Positions 33,602 to 45,460 of a stretch of 64,000 nucleotides of DNA are shown one piece after another (the first letter of the stretch is position 1; every line of letters starts with the position of its first letter). This DNA is from Ustulina deusta (taxonomy: Eukaryota > Ascomycota > Sordariomycetes > Xylariales > Xylariaceae): assembly GCA_023159155.1 (NCBI GenBank), contig JAJNNX010000010.1, positions 744,001 to 808,000 of the forward strand. The letters run 5' to 3'. Position numbers and translations under genes: made by a program. The notes under the pieces were generated by a model. It had not been told where the DNA came from, made no database searches, and saw only the letters and a program-made list of their open reading frames with translations.

Positions 33602-36600
33602 GTCATCCGGGATAGAAGGTTGAGAAGGGTGTGGTGTACGCAATACGATAGGGAAGCCTGGCTGCCACAGTGGCAACCATGTATGCTAGCGCCCTCGGTG
33701 GCACTCGTGAGCGGTCCAACCGAGGGTAATAGCGACAGGGGCTGGTGCGAGGGCTTCTAGTGGAAAGGGTCTCACTTGTGTAGCCTGTTGAGCGGCGCGT
33801 GGTTCCGACGAGGAACGGTATTGCAGATGGTTAGGAGACTCTAGCGATGGCACGGTTGGAGGCGATGCCAATGCCGACGTAGGTTGAAGTCCAGTGATGG
33901 AACCGTAGTTGAGGTAGCAGTGAGAGCGACTGACAGGGCTTGGCCCGAGTCTGATGGACCGGGATGCGAGCGACACTCGCAGCGGTGCGTCGTCGAGCCG
34001 ACGTCCCCAACAGCCGTGAACTGTGGGCGATAGTTGCCGAAGCTCGGCCGACAGCCGCTGTGCTCTGTTCGACGCGAATTGGACTGTCGCAGGCGTGGAG
34101 ATGGCCGTCGCGGGCGTTGAGGGTTCGTGAACGCAAGCGAGATTGGCAGATTGGCAGATTGGCAGGGGTGGAGACAGTGGGAGTTGGTATGACGTTTAAC
34201 TTGTCGGCATTGGCGATGGTTGCATCGGCGTTGGTGGCGGCATCAGTACGATTGCTGGTACCAGCGTCGTTGTTGGTGGTGGTATCAATGTCGGTGGAGA
34301 TGGTGCATGTAGGTGAGGTTGTTATCGAAATCGAATGCATGAATAGGGGGACAACAGGAGTGGAGGAGGCGGCGTTTCGAGAAGAGGTGGAGGTTTGTCC
34401 AAGTGGATATCGTTGAGGTCTTAGCTCGTTTCCGGTGCAGCAGAAAGACGTGGGTAGGTGTATGTAGAGTCGAAGGCAGGGAGGTAGGTAGACTAATCTA
34501 GATACCTAGTGGACACGCTAAGGTGGCGAGCTGTGGTGAAAGCACGCAGCAGAGTCAGGCTGCTAAAGGAAAATTAATACCGAGGGAGGTCTATATCAAG
34601 AGGCTACCTTAGCGTGTATGACACTACAGCGCTAGGAGTCTCCAGGTACAGATTGTCCTGGAGGATGTTCCTACAATTCAGCGATTTTCTTCGAAAAAAC
34701 ATAAAACAACATGTTTGCCTAGGTAGGTAGAGATTCAAATGATGGCCTTTCTCTAGAGGTGCATTGTGATTGGCTGGAAATTGCACGAGGGCGTTCACAG
34801 TCGCCTTGACGACCAAGATGGTACCTTCACCGCCGTCCTGGCCAACATATCCTTCAGTTTCTTCTCTGTCGCCGGGGGCCGTTTGGGCGTACACTTGGCT
34901 ATCTGTCCCGAACCTGAGCAGTTTGTCGAGATTCAAGAGAGGCAGAATTTTGAGGCGTGATGAAGACGGGACGGGAGACAGTGCAGCTATGAGCGGCGCA
35001 TCTGTCGTGATGATGAATGCTGGTGTTGTCTGTAACCAGTTGGTTGTGCCTAGGTATACTCTAGGCAACCACTGGTCTCTCTCCATGGGTGCTTAGTTAG
35101 TTGTCACGAGACATCTGGGGTGAGCGAAAAACGAACTCATGAATTATCAGCAAGTTTTCCGTAGGTAATGGCTCTTGAGATATCTTGGCGCGTATATCCG
35201 TCTAGCAATGAAATGATAGTCGTAGCCATCCAGCATCAAGTGTAAAAGGAAACATGTTCATGTTTGCCTCTGGGCATTTACACGCAAGCGGGCCCCTGTA
35301 TTCTCGGGAAACTTTAGATAAGATTTCAAGCTTACAGAATGAGTACCATACCAATGCATCGGTCAGAGCTTCTTCATTCATCGATGCGAAAACCCCGAGG
35401 CAAACTTCGATCCCCGAATCGCGCCTCTAATACTCCAATACTCCTAAAACGTAAACAATGACCCTCCCAGGAGCGCAGAATTCGGTTTCCCCTCGCATCG
35501 ATAGGGCGGAGGGTAAAAACTCATATTTAGCCAGACATCTAAAGCTAAGCTTCTCCATAACTCATTCTTAAGCACCTATCCTCGAAAACAGGATAAAGGC
35601 TCAACAAAGCAAGCAAGACACTTCAAAATCGAACCTATCACTCGAAATCAATAGCCCTGCACCATCATTCTAAACTAGGATACCCCTTGTATTTTCCAAG
35701 CGATGAGCCCGCCAACTCGAAAGGGTAGATGTTGGATGCCTAATCTGGCAGTGTGGAACTCACAAAAGGATCCACGGACCACGGTGGCAAAACGTAACCG
35801 CAGTCGTGCGTTTTCTAACCTAGTGCATTAAAATCTCAAGTCTCGACTGCCTTGAATGCCAACCAAGGACGACAAAAAAAGAAGGGTTCAAGTTTAGGTC
35901 ATGTAGTGTAGCAAGGGGATATTGATATTGTAGAGTAAATGAATGCAGTAATTGACATAGCATCCACCGTGAGGGGTATTCTTCTACTAGTACATTGCCG
36001 TATTTGCCACAATCACGTTGATAAACAGGTAACTGCAACACGCACAACCTTACTGATCCGTAGGGAAAGCCCCTTGTCATCTTAGAACTAACCAAACGAT
36101 TCGTAGGTACGGAGACATCCCTAGAAAGTGCTGTGCAGGTGTCTACTAGTAGTATACGTAATTCCCTCCAGGATGTCCACCAATAAAGCGTGCGTGTCCT
36201 GGCCCTGGCCCTTATTTCACCGCGTCACTCGAGCGAGACTCCAACGAGAGGGCGCACTAGTGTAATTGAGGTGACCTGGGCCGTAGGCCTTACAACCTAC
36301 GTCATGGCGGTTCAGACAACGGTAGCGTTCTAGAAACCTACGTAGGCGTTGCCAATTTTTATTTACCAGAAACCATTCCGAGGAACTGGGGGCGCAATCT
36401 TGTTATGAAAGTTAAGAGGGGGACAGGACATAATATGCGCGGACTGGACAGTGTTCCTTGATAGACTTCATTTGTCTATCACGATAGAGTAATGCTACCA
36501 ACTCTAGAACAACCACCTCTTCTTGATTTCTCCATAAGCGAAGGTACGATTTTTATATATAAAATTTTACAGAAAAAAAAAAAGGGGGGGGGGGGGGGGG

Positions 36601-37363
36601 GGGTGGAACCCCTCCACTGCGGACGGCGGCATTTTCTCTTTTAACACCATTAGACTTTACAACTCCAAAATTTCGACATGGTAAAACTGATAATATGGTA
36701 GGTAGTAATGAAAGGGATTCATCTAGTTCACTCCATAAGCATGCGGACCAAACCGCCAAGCAGCATACAACATAACGTGAAGGTTTGTGGCGCCATCGGG
36801 GATCGAATATATGGCGTAGTAGCTAAAGGCCCACTACAGAATTCCTTTTGGTCTCGATACACGTCAAGGAATGGAGGAGATAGATACAGGCATCTAAGGG
36901 TACAGGATCGTAGGGATGTAAGTGGGTAGAGACGAGGACGAGGACGAGCTGGTAGCATTGAGATTTGATAACACACACTTCGACACAGTTGCGGAACAGT
37001 TTAACGCCGTGCTCAGGATGAGATAAAAAAGATCTGGCTTCTTCAGGCTCCCTAGCAAGTATTAGTCAAGGCTTTCTTACCAATAGTCCTTGTGATTAAC
37101 TATTGAGTTTCCATGACATAGAGCTATACAAAAATTATATATTGTAGATGGTATAAGCATGGCAACTAGTCTAATCTGTAGTGTCATGGGATATCTACAG
37201 CGTGTCTTAATGTTTACCCAGTATCATCACATGACAAGAAAGTTATTAGGTTAGTTAGGACTGATTTATTTAGGACTATGATTTACCAATGAATTTTCCT
37301 CGCCCATCGATGGAACCACGATAATCATACAAATATTATTATTATCATCCGCAGGAATCCTAA
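33602..37363. other. intergenic, no supported gene
   Basis: 33602-34400 probably holds the leader, or a first exon, of the methyltransferase gene. A 160-codon minus-strand open stretch (34604-35086) begins with ATG but has no recognisable content. The remainder, to 37363, is AT-rich and stop-dense, with one A11G20 tract. Confidence 0.5.
36573..36603 (+). repeat. A11G20 homopurine tract
   Basis: Eleven A directly followed by twenty G. A pure 31-base purine strand, likely length-variable and prone to sequencing error. Confidence 0.85.
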
Positions 37364-40058
37364 TTATTGCTTTAAGCCAGCCAGCGCAGAAGCAAGAGTT
37401 TCCGCAACAGTCCATGCGATGTCCGACTTCTTGCCCAACTGCCAAAGTGCCTTCACGCAATCTCTACACTGCGAAATGCGCCTTTGAACATCCTGACCGA
37501 CATAGCTCGGAACGTCCCTGTTTTGATTCTCCAGCTGCACCTTACCGAAATGCCATATAAACGCTTTACTAAACGCTCTAATGAGGATAATATCCCAAGG
37601 TTCCGTGAGCATGGTTCCCTGGTTAACAGCAGAATGGAACCCTGGAAGCTGCGGCGTCAGCGGCGTAGGAAGCGCCATCCCCTGTGTCCAATCTGAAGGG
37701 GTCACGACTCTAGCGAGGTCCGCCAGCTCGTCTGCGCTCGCCCTGCGTATGTTCTCTACGGTTTCCGACGCGAATCGAACCTGGCTTGCGCGACAGTCTC
37801 CAAGCCCAGCTTCGTCCACCCACTCAAGCAGGTCTGCAAGGATCAGCGCAGCCAGGTGCCAGTGGGCGAGGATGCAGAAGAACCAGCTTTGTATCCGCGG
37901 GGGAACAGTGCCATAATTTTGAATCAAGTCGCGGAAGAACACACCATGCGTCGTGTTCCAGTAACGGTAGACAAGCACAGCATTGCGGACGATCTCTTCA
38001 ATCAATCCGCCACGGTAGCCCCGCTGGATCGCATCCTGGAGGTAAGAGACATGTCGAAAGAGAAGAATTTTGACTGGGCCGGATCGAGTGACCGCTCTTG
38101 CGGCGGCATCATAGGGACATGGCCATCGTAGTGGTTGTGTCGGACTCTTGGGATCGTCCTGGATGAAAAGGTGGATTGCCCATCTTCGATCCGAGCAGCG
38201 AACGGTGCTTGGCCCGCCATTCTCTTGTTCTGCCCAGATATTGTCATCTGTGGCGTCATGCTGGCAATCCTGGTCGGCTACGACCACTGGTCGCTGGTTC
38301 ACGGATGCTGAGACGGTGTCGAACATGACCGCGAGCCAATATAGAAAGCCTACTGTCTGCATGTCTTGGGCGCTAATGGTCCCGGGCTGTTCAAAGACGG
38401 ATTGGCTAAGATGGGTCTTGCTCGGTTGGCTCAGCCTAGCTACGCTTGCACTCATCATGTACTTCAATGTGTAAGCTTTGCGCGCTGCTCTTTCTATAAA
38501 AATAGGCGGGCCATCTCTAGATAGAATAGCATGGATTTGAGTCTCGATTGGTGCGTTTGTAGTCGGTCCTCCTTGTTGGTTATTCGGTAGGGAGTCGTCA
38601 TCGTGTTTTGAAGTAAAACTAACACTGTCCCAAGGTTTCTGTGTCAGGCCGAATATCAACTCTGCACACACAACCCGATAACATTCTAATTCAGCGCAGT
38701 CATCAAGAGCTTTTCGAGCTTGCCACCAGAATGAACGCTGGATCTGCCGGTCAAATTCCTCTGTCATTTCCTCGTCCATGTCAAGTGCTTGGCTTTCAAA
38801 GGCCGAAGACGAGTAATGTTTTTGTTCCCGACAACTCTTCTGGATCCACTGGGCCGAAAAGGCCATAATAGAAAGATGTAGTGCCTTCAAAGCGGCCTGG
38901 TCGTCTGAACGGGTAAGCTGAATAATTCCCGTCATCTGCGCTGCTCGGTCGAGTTTTATGACACGAGCGTAGATCCTATTGGACCAAACATCTCCCCATT
39001 CTTGCTGCACTGGCGCACTTCCAAAGAACAGATTGGGGGTTGGGCCAGTGGGGACGGTGCTTAGGGATTCATTTCTATTTTGCATCAGCATCTTGTAGGG
39101 ACACGACTCTTCGGATACCCAGCAGGAAAGACTGTGCTCGAATACGTCATGATATACGTGCATTAAGTTCCGTGATATGAAGTTGTTGTGCGTCCTGGAC
39201 GTCATGATATGTTGAGGTGAGAATGGTGACAGCGAGACGCCAGGGATCTGTGACCATTCTGACGATGACTGATATCTGCTCGTCGCCTGAAAGGCTGGTT
39301 GTGGCCCTTCTTCCAAGCGAGAGAAGCCGGCGATACTGAGACGACGTGCATCTTGATATGTCTGCGAGGAATCAGATGCTGTGCAATGAGACGTGTTAGT
39401 CCCCGTTTCCTCTAGGTTGTTTCCGGTATATGCATCGAGAAAAACGGCGTGATTTCTGAGAGACGTTTCAGTTTGCTGTATTGGGGAATCACCAGGGCCA
39501 AACCCATCCTGGGGTGTGTCGAACGCGGTGCGATAAGGCCCCTCAGTCAATTGCACGGCGCCCGACAGGTCATCCCCCCCTGCCACAGCACCCCCAAGGC
39601 TTGAATATGCCGGGTTCCACCAGAACAAATCTTGGTGTGGACCGACGGGCACCTGCGTGATGTTAAACAGCCCGGCGGCGTCGGCGTCGGTAGCGTCGGG
39701 TTGTGTGACGGTACGGGGATCAACGCCGCGATGCCTATTAGACGGGGCCCGCTTGCGAGCACTGGAACTGTTGGTATATGAGTGTGAGTACGCCCAGTAT
39801 CTTGTGCAGTGCCTCTTGGTCTTGTAGCAGTACGAACATGGCCTTGTAATCCGTTGTTCCTGGCCTTGTACATGTTTAGAGTCTGTTCAATGGCGGCCGG
39901 CCCTTTGCCAGGTTCTCGAGCCCGGGGGTTGAGAGTGGAGATGACTGACCGCCAAACACAGATGAGGAACAGGCTGGAACCAACGGTGCTGCATCACATG
40001 CCCGCTTCGCCTTTCTGCACTGGTCGCACGAGCTGTTCTGGCGTCGCATCATTGACAT
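37364..40058 (-). CDS. alcR: AlcR-like Zn2Cys6 transcription factor
   Basis: Exons 40058-39950 and 39882-37364 (67-bp intron, GTCAGT donor) give 875 residues. The zinc cluster is Cys11, 14, 21, 52, 55 and 62 (SSCDQCRKAKRACDAAP, then PCSYCYKTKRHCTRYW). The linker between third and fourth cysteines is 30 residues; Aspergillus nidulans AcrR-type clusters are short, but AlcR is known for a long one (16). The central block NLMHVYHDVFEHSLSCWVSE, followed by CPY, and later FLYWLAVMFDTVSASVNQRP and IQSWFFCILAHWHLAALILA, mirror AlcR, the activator of ethanol and gratuitous-ketone-induced alc genes. It is upstream of a serine hydrolase on the same strand and near a BVMO. Its own promoter has two CCGCA/TGCGG cores (40460, 40489), no more than chance predicts. 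Orthology is from memory. Confidence 0.8.
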
Positions 40059-40959
40059 TCGCAGAAACAGGAACAATGTAATGAGTCCCGGGGATGAAAT
40101 GAGCGGCGGTGAAGATAAGCCGGTTGTTATGAATCGAGCTGAGTTGGGCGGGGAGAGGGCACAATCAGAAACTAGGTAGCCTTACTAATTGATGGATCGA
40201 GATGGCGGCCACGCACTTCGTACGGCTCTACAGTAGTGCAGACAATAGGTATACAGTAGGTAGATACAGCAGGTGTCGCGGATATATGCCGTTATCGCCG
40301 ATAGCACATACTAGATAGTAGCTGGAGGCTAGGTAAGTACCTAGTTTTGGTAATATTATGGGCAAGCTTGATACCCCTGTCCCAGCCACTAACAGCAACC
40401 CATTGCAGTCTCACTGGTGCGCTGCTGATGGGTATCTGTACCTGCTCCACTTCCCCGCGCCGCAATTATTACTTATACCTACCAAGAATGCGGGGGAGCG
40501 GAGGTGGGTGGAGTATGCTGCGCTGGACATGGCAGGTGAGTAAGATTTAGATACAAATCTTCCCTGTCTAGGTAGTAATCCGTCTGCATGAACCTTTGCT
40601 CCGGGAGCTGAATCTAGTATATCTCGGGGCAAGGGTTCAGTAATAAATTCTTCACATTGGTAATAATACTACGGTAGCCTAGACAAGGCTTACGCAGCCA
40701 AGAGCTGCTGTTTTGTACTTGGCGAGTCAATTTGATGGTACTTTTTGACGCAATGTAAGCAGGGTCAATTGCCCGCACATGCGTGGTCGAAGTGCACTAT
40801 TGATTCTGATTGGGTTCAGAACAAGAAACCCCAGACTGAAGCAGCTCACTGATACTCAAGAAGGAGCTGGATACTGTAATCCTATGTGTAAGTAGCTATC
40901 CAACACCTTGGGCTGTAGGTTGCAGCCGCCGAGGACCATGCGGGCCCCAATCCCAAGGC
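40059..40959. other. promoter region of the AlcR-like gene
   Basis: Non-coding. It contains one CCGCA (40460-40464) and one TGCGG (40489-40493), the AlcR core on opposite strands, about 400 bases before the ATG. Two such cores are what chance predicts over 900 bases. Confidence 0.4.
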
Positions 40960-42378
40960 TTAGTTCTTTGCCTTGTCCTGGCCCAGAGCTTTGTACACCT
41001 CGGCTTCGACCCCCACCCATAAGCCCAGCACTTGAGGGTCGGCAAATGGTAATATCTGAGTGCATACGATCCCGGCGACCCCGTTTTCACGGTCACACCA
41101 CCACCACACATTGGACAGGCCAGCCCAGAAACCAGTACTTGTTGAACGACCGGTTGCGCCGCCATTGCTCAGCATGAATGTAAGCCCCCAGCCCTGCGGC
41201 GGATTGCCGGCGACGGGATACAAGTCAGGTAGAGGATGGGTCAGCTCCGGCTTCGCAGCAGGTATGCCCTGTCGGCCGAAATTAGGGAATTCGGGTATCG
41301 AGTTCTTGAACATCTCGTCGACGGTCTCCTTGCGAAGCAGTTGTGTGCCGGTACGGGGGCACGTTCCATCGTTGAGCAACACGGAAAGCACTTCTAGAGA
41401 ACAGAGAAGACAGCGTCAGTAACAACCAAACATTACCTACCGAGCGCATTTGCTTAAACATGGGACACTCGTAAAAGACAACTTACTGCAGTATTCCTGG
41501 GGTTTGGCAAACATGCCTGCGCCTCCACTATGGAAGACCGCTGCGAGCTGTGCCTCGTTGTCATGACTGACCACCAACGGCATTCTGAGAGGATGATTTC
41601 GAGGCCTCAGTATTCCATCCTGATCTTTGGAATGCATATAGGCGAGTTTGGCGATCATTTCTTGGGTGGGAATCATTGACATGTTGTTTAGCCCAAGCGG
41701 TTGGCAGATGTGCTTTTGGAGATAGTCATTGAGTCTAAGCCCGGTGGCTCGTTCGAGGGCAATTCCAGCCCAGTCAATATTAATCTGCACAAAATTAGCA
41801 TCGAAAGTCGACAATTCTGCGGCTAGACACCATAATCACGGCGCCTTACTTACGCCATATTCCCAGCCCTCGCCGGGCTGGAACAGCAACGGCACCAGCA
41901 TATCCTCAAAACGGCCTGAAAACTCATCCCCGCCAGCAGGCAAGGACCAGTCCCGGAGCCTCTCATTGAAAAATGTATACCCAAACCCAGCCGTGTGAGT
42001 TAAGAGCATTCTCAAAGTGATGGCCTTATTCTTCTTCTCGAACGTCCCGTCGGCTCGAAGGACCTGCAGAGTCCTGAGCTCCGGGCAGAGATTCTCAAGA
42101 TGCTCCCCGTCGTCTAGCCTCAAGCTACCCTTTTCCACGAGTTGCATGCAAGCCAGACCAACGAGCATCTTAGTACTCGAGGCAATCCAGAAAATGCTAT
42201 CTAGAGTCATGGGTTCGCTGGAAACGACGCCTCGCTTTCCGGAGGAATGAGCAAACAGCTCGTTTCCATCTTTACCCACGACGACCACCGTAGCTCCTGG
42301 GATCCCTCTCTTCTGATCAGCACATGATGTGTCAACGATTCCGCGAAGCTTGGAGACGGTCTCTAGAGTAAGCGACAT
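40960..42378 (-). CDS. beta-lactamase class C / LovD-type serine hydrolase
   Basis: Exons 42378-41854, 41784-41487 and 41393-40960 give 418 residues, close to LovD-type proteins. Ser67 and Lys70 form the SxxK motif in WIASSTKM. The second motif tyrosine is likely in EGWEYGINIDWAG, across the first exon join. LLTHTAGFGY and HSGGAGMFAKPQEYC are typical of the serine beta-lactamase-like fold, which includes esterases, transesterases and peptidases acting through an acyl-serine. No signal peptide is present, so it is probably cytosolic. It shares a 924-base divergent promoter with the BVMO gene, and the AlcR-like gene follows downstream. An esterase role is inferred from this context; the substrate is unknown. 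Confidence 0.88.
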
Positions 42379-43302
42379 GTTGGTCTCATTCCTGCTGGTC
42401 GCTCGAGCCTTGATATGTAGGATCCTTTGAATGAATTGAATAATTTAAAAAATAAATTGGAGACATGAACTATCTTTCCTACTTGTGAATTCGAGGGGTA
42501 GTGAGTTAGTTCTACTCGATATTAAGACGCCACGATGCAATAGACCATGGGATGCGCCATTGCGGTTCCGCAGATGCAGAGCGGACCCACGTATACCGGA
42601 ACCGCAACCACTGACGAACGACTTGCGTATGGTACCACGAGAACTAATTAGCCCAACCCCCTCTATCTAGAGGGCAGCCAGCTCACACACCTAGGTACAT
42701 CAAGTTCTTGTGTCCTTGGCACTGCATTGGGTCCTTTCAGCTTGTGCCTAATCGGGGCGATCAGAGGTTTAGTCATCACGTCTTCTTCCATCCCTCCAGG
42801 TTCCAAAACGAGTGTGCCATCCTAGGGGCAGACGTATCCACTTGTGTCGTGAGCATACACGTACTATCGGCTCCGCATTTGCCTTGGACGCTGGAACCCT
42901 GGGGTTTCGGGGTTGAGCTGTTAGCCCGGGCATTGTTTGCATCCCAGATCTCGGGATTTGGAGTCACATTTTCGGTAGGGACATGCATTGCGGACATGGA
43001 TTCAATCGTACTATACCTAGATTTTGTGCCGGAAACAGATACGATTCGGCTTTGGAGTTTCTAGGCTGGCAAAGCGAATGTGATAACAGCAATATGGAAA
43101 TAACTCTTTACACGAGAGACAATTTTATTCCCGCTCAAATATAAGAATGGTTATATGTCTTCAACTGCATTCCAATGTGTCCAGGATTTTCAGTTTATTG
43201 CAAGTTTGATCTTCTCTGTGTAGAGCTCTTGAAGTTGCGAATAGTTGATTCTATACTGCAGGTTTCTTTCCATTGACCAGGGCCCCACCTAAGTCATCTA
43301 AA
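42379..43302. promoter_or_regulatory. divergent promoter of the hydrolase and BVMO genes
   Basis: This 924-base intergenic region drives two divergent genes. It contains five copies of the AlcR core CCGCA/TGCGG: 42561-42565, 42568-42572, 42602-42606, 42873-42877 and 42989-42993, against about 1.8 expected by chance. The first two form a perfect palindrome. An open plus-strand frame (42708-43064) lacks an ATG and is not a gene. Confidence 0.55.
42561..42572. promoter_or_regulatory. putative AlcR inverted-repeat site
   Basis: TGCGGTTCCGCA is a perfect 12-base palindrome of two AlcR cores spaced by two bases; another CCGCA lies 30 bases on. Aspergillus nidulans AlcR binds direct or inverted repeats of CCGCA. 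The site is 183 bases before the hydrolase ATG. Confidence 0.5.
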
Positions 43303-45460
43303 ATGGGCGAACAAATCCCCTTTCATTCCAAGAAGTTCAACACTGAGCTTTCTGATTATTCAAAAGCCCATGTGGAGAAGACTGGTCCGTACGCTCCGGA
43401 ACTCGACGTCGATTCTCTCATCGTGGGGGCTGGATTCGGTAAGTAGAATAGCGTTTCCCACTGATTTCCATAACTGGGAAATCTCTAACAACAATGTTCG
43501 TGGTCAAACAGCTGGGATCTTCATGCTCAAGACGCTTCGCGACCGTGGACACAAGGCAGTAATCTATGAGGCAGGTAACGACATTGGAGGTACCTGGCGA
43601 TGGAACTGTTATCCTGGCGCCGGCGTCGACTCCGAGGTTCCTGAATATGAGTTCTCTTGGCCTGAAGTGTGGAAGAGTTGGAATTGGAATTCCAACTATC
43701 CTAACTATAAAGATCTCCGAGCCTACTTCGACCATGTTGATAAGGCAGTCGGTGTCAAGAAGGACTGCGCCTTCAACACTGTTGTCTCTGGGGCTCATTT
43801 CGACACCAATTTAGGGCGTTGGATCGTGAAGACGTCTGATGGTCGGACTGCTAAGGCCAAGTACCTCATCCTCGGAACTGGGTTTGTATGTGTCCCCTTA
43901 TCCCCTTACTTTTATGAATCACATTTGTATTATTCAGGTTGAAGGAAGGAAGAGCCTCACAACCATCAAGCCAACCAATTTTTCCAACTACCTACTAAAT
44001 TCTACTCAATAGGCGGCCAACAGATATGTTCCCCCTTGGCCAGGCATGGACAAATTCAAGGGCGTAATTCATCACTCATCTTTCTGGCCAGACGAGCCAG
44101 TCGATGTCAAGGGCAAGCGCTGCGCTGTCATTGGCACGGGTGCCTCGGGGGTCCAGATCGTCCAGGCCTGGGGCCCTGTCGCCGGCGAAGTCAAGGTGTT
44201 CCAGCGCACGCCTAACCTGGCCATCCCCATGCGGAAGCGAGAGCTCACGGTGGCGGAACAGGAGAATGCTAAGAAGTTATATCCCGAACTGTTCAGGTAT
44301 CGCGAGAAGACCTTTGCCGGCTTCTGCTATGATTGGCACGAGAAGAACACCTTCGACGATACCCCAGAGGAGCAGGAGGCGTTTTACGAGAAGGTGTGGA
44401 CTGATGGCGGCTTCCGATTCTGGATTGCCTTATACAAGGACAATTTCTACAATGGTGCGTATTAAAACCCCCTGCGCCGGACGCCTGAGTCTACTTTCTC
44501 GTTTAAGCTAGTAGATTCTATAATACGGAACTTACGGATCTCGACTAACACGTTTCTATACCCGTAGCGGAGGCCAACAAGAGGTCCTATCAATTCTGGC
44601 TTAAGAAAACGCGTGATCGCATTGGTGACCCTCGAAAGCGGGACATCCTCGCCCCGTTGGAGATGCCTCACTTCTTCGGCGTAAAGCGTCCTTGCCTTGA
44701 GTTCAACTACTACGAGCAATTCAATCGCCCAAGTGTGGATGTTGTCGCGACGCAGAACAATGCCATCAAAGAGTTTGACGAGACCGGAATTGTTCTGGAA
44801 GATGGGACTCACTACGACTTCGATGTGATCGCAGTTGCAACTGGATTTGTATGTCTTTGCAGTGACACGGTCCCTTCTTGGTAGTGGGGTGCTAACATTG
44901 GTGCGTAGGATATCGTCACAGGAGGTAGAACCATTCTTCCATCTAAGTCCATAATATCTCGCAGAAAGGGTGTAAGAGTATGATTGTAGCTAACGAATTC
45001 TTCCTTGCCAGTCATGACGCAGCTTGGACTCAAGAGCATCAACGAGACGAAGCTGGAGGAGGAATGGAAGAATGGGGCTAACACATACCTAGGAACCACC
45101 GTGGGCGGCTATCCTAACATGTTCCACATCTACGGTGTGCATGGCCCGACTCTTCTCAGCAACGGGCCTACGAGTGTCGAAGTGCAAGGTCGCTGGATAG
45201 CCGACTGTATTACGAAGATGGAGGCGAACAATATCAAATACATCAACCCAAAGCCTGAAGCTGTCAAGGCTTGGAAGGACCATATCCTTGAACTGAATAA
45301 CCGGACTTTGCTCCCTACGACACGGTCAACCTACATGGGTGGCTCGATTCCAGGCAAGGTTCAGGAGCCAGTCTGTTACACGGCTGGGATCCCCAAGTAT
45401 GTCAGGGAGATCCGGAAGGCGCTCGACACTATGGATGGGTTCGAGAAGGTCATGTCCTAG
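43303..45460 (+). CDS. flavin-dependent Baeyer-Villiger monooxygenase
   Basis: Six exons, 43303-43438, 43512-43885, 44013-44454, 44568-44848, 44909-44924 and 45012-45460, give 565 residues. Exon 5 is only 16 bases. FAD-binding GAGFAG is at residues 42-47, followed by GGTWRWNCYPGAGVDSEVP. The BVMO fingerprint FKGVIHHSSFWP is at 185-196, and the NADPH-binding GTGASG at 211-216. These define a type I BVMO, as in cyclohexanone or phenylacetone monooxygenase; such enzymes insert oxygen beside a ketone to give an ester or lactone. No signal peptide is present. It is divergent from a serine hydrolase and near an AlcR-like gene, suggesting a ketone-to-ester-to-alcohol route. The substrate cannot be told from sequence. 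Confidence 0.93.

Noticed and set aside
33964..34416. 150-codon plus-strand frame opposite a Thr/Asn-rich minus-strand frame
   Set aside because: Simple-sequence DNA keeps several frames open; the strand is more likely the leader of the methyltransferase gene.
34604..35086. 160-codon ATG-started minus-strand frame
   Set aside because: Length is a little above chance but there is no domain, membrane or repeat pattern and no splice partner.
40460..40493. CCGCA and TGCGG in the promoter of the AlcR-like gene as proof of autoregulation
   Set aside because: Two cores in about 900 bases is the chance expectation and the 24-base gap is not the known spacing.
42708..43064. 118-codon plus-strand frame in the hydrolase/BVMO promoter
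   Set aside because: It begins at a TTG, has no ATG start, no motif, and lies in the regulatory region.
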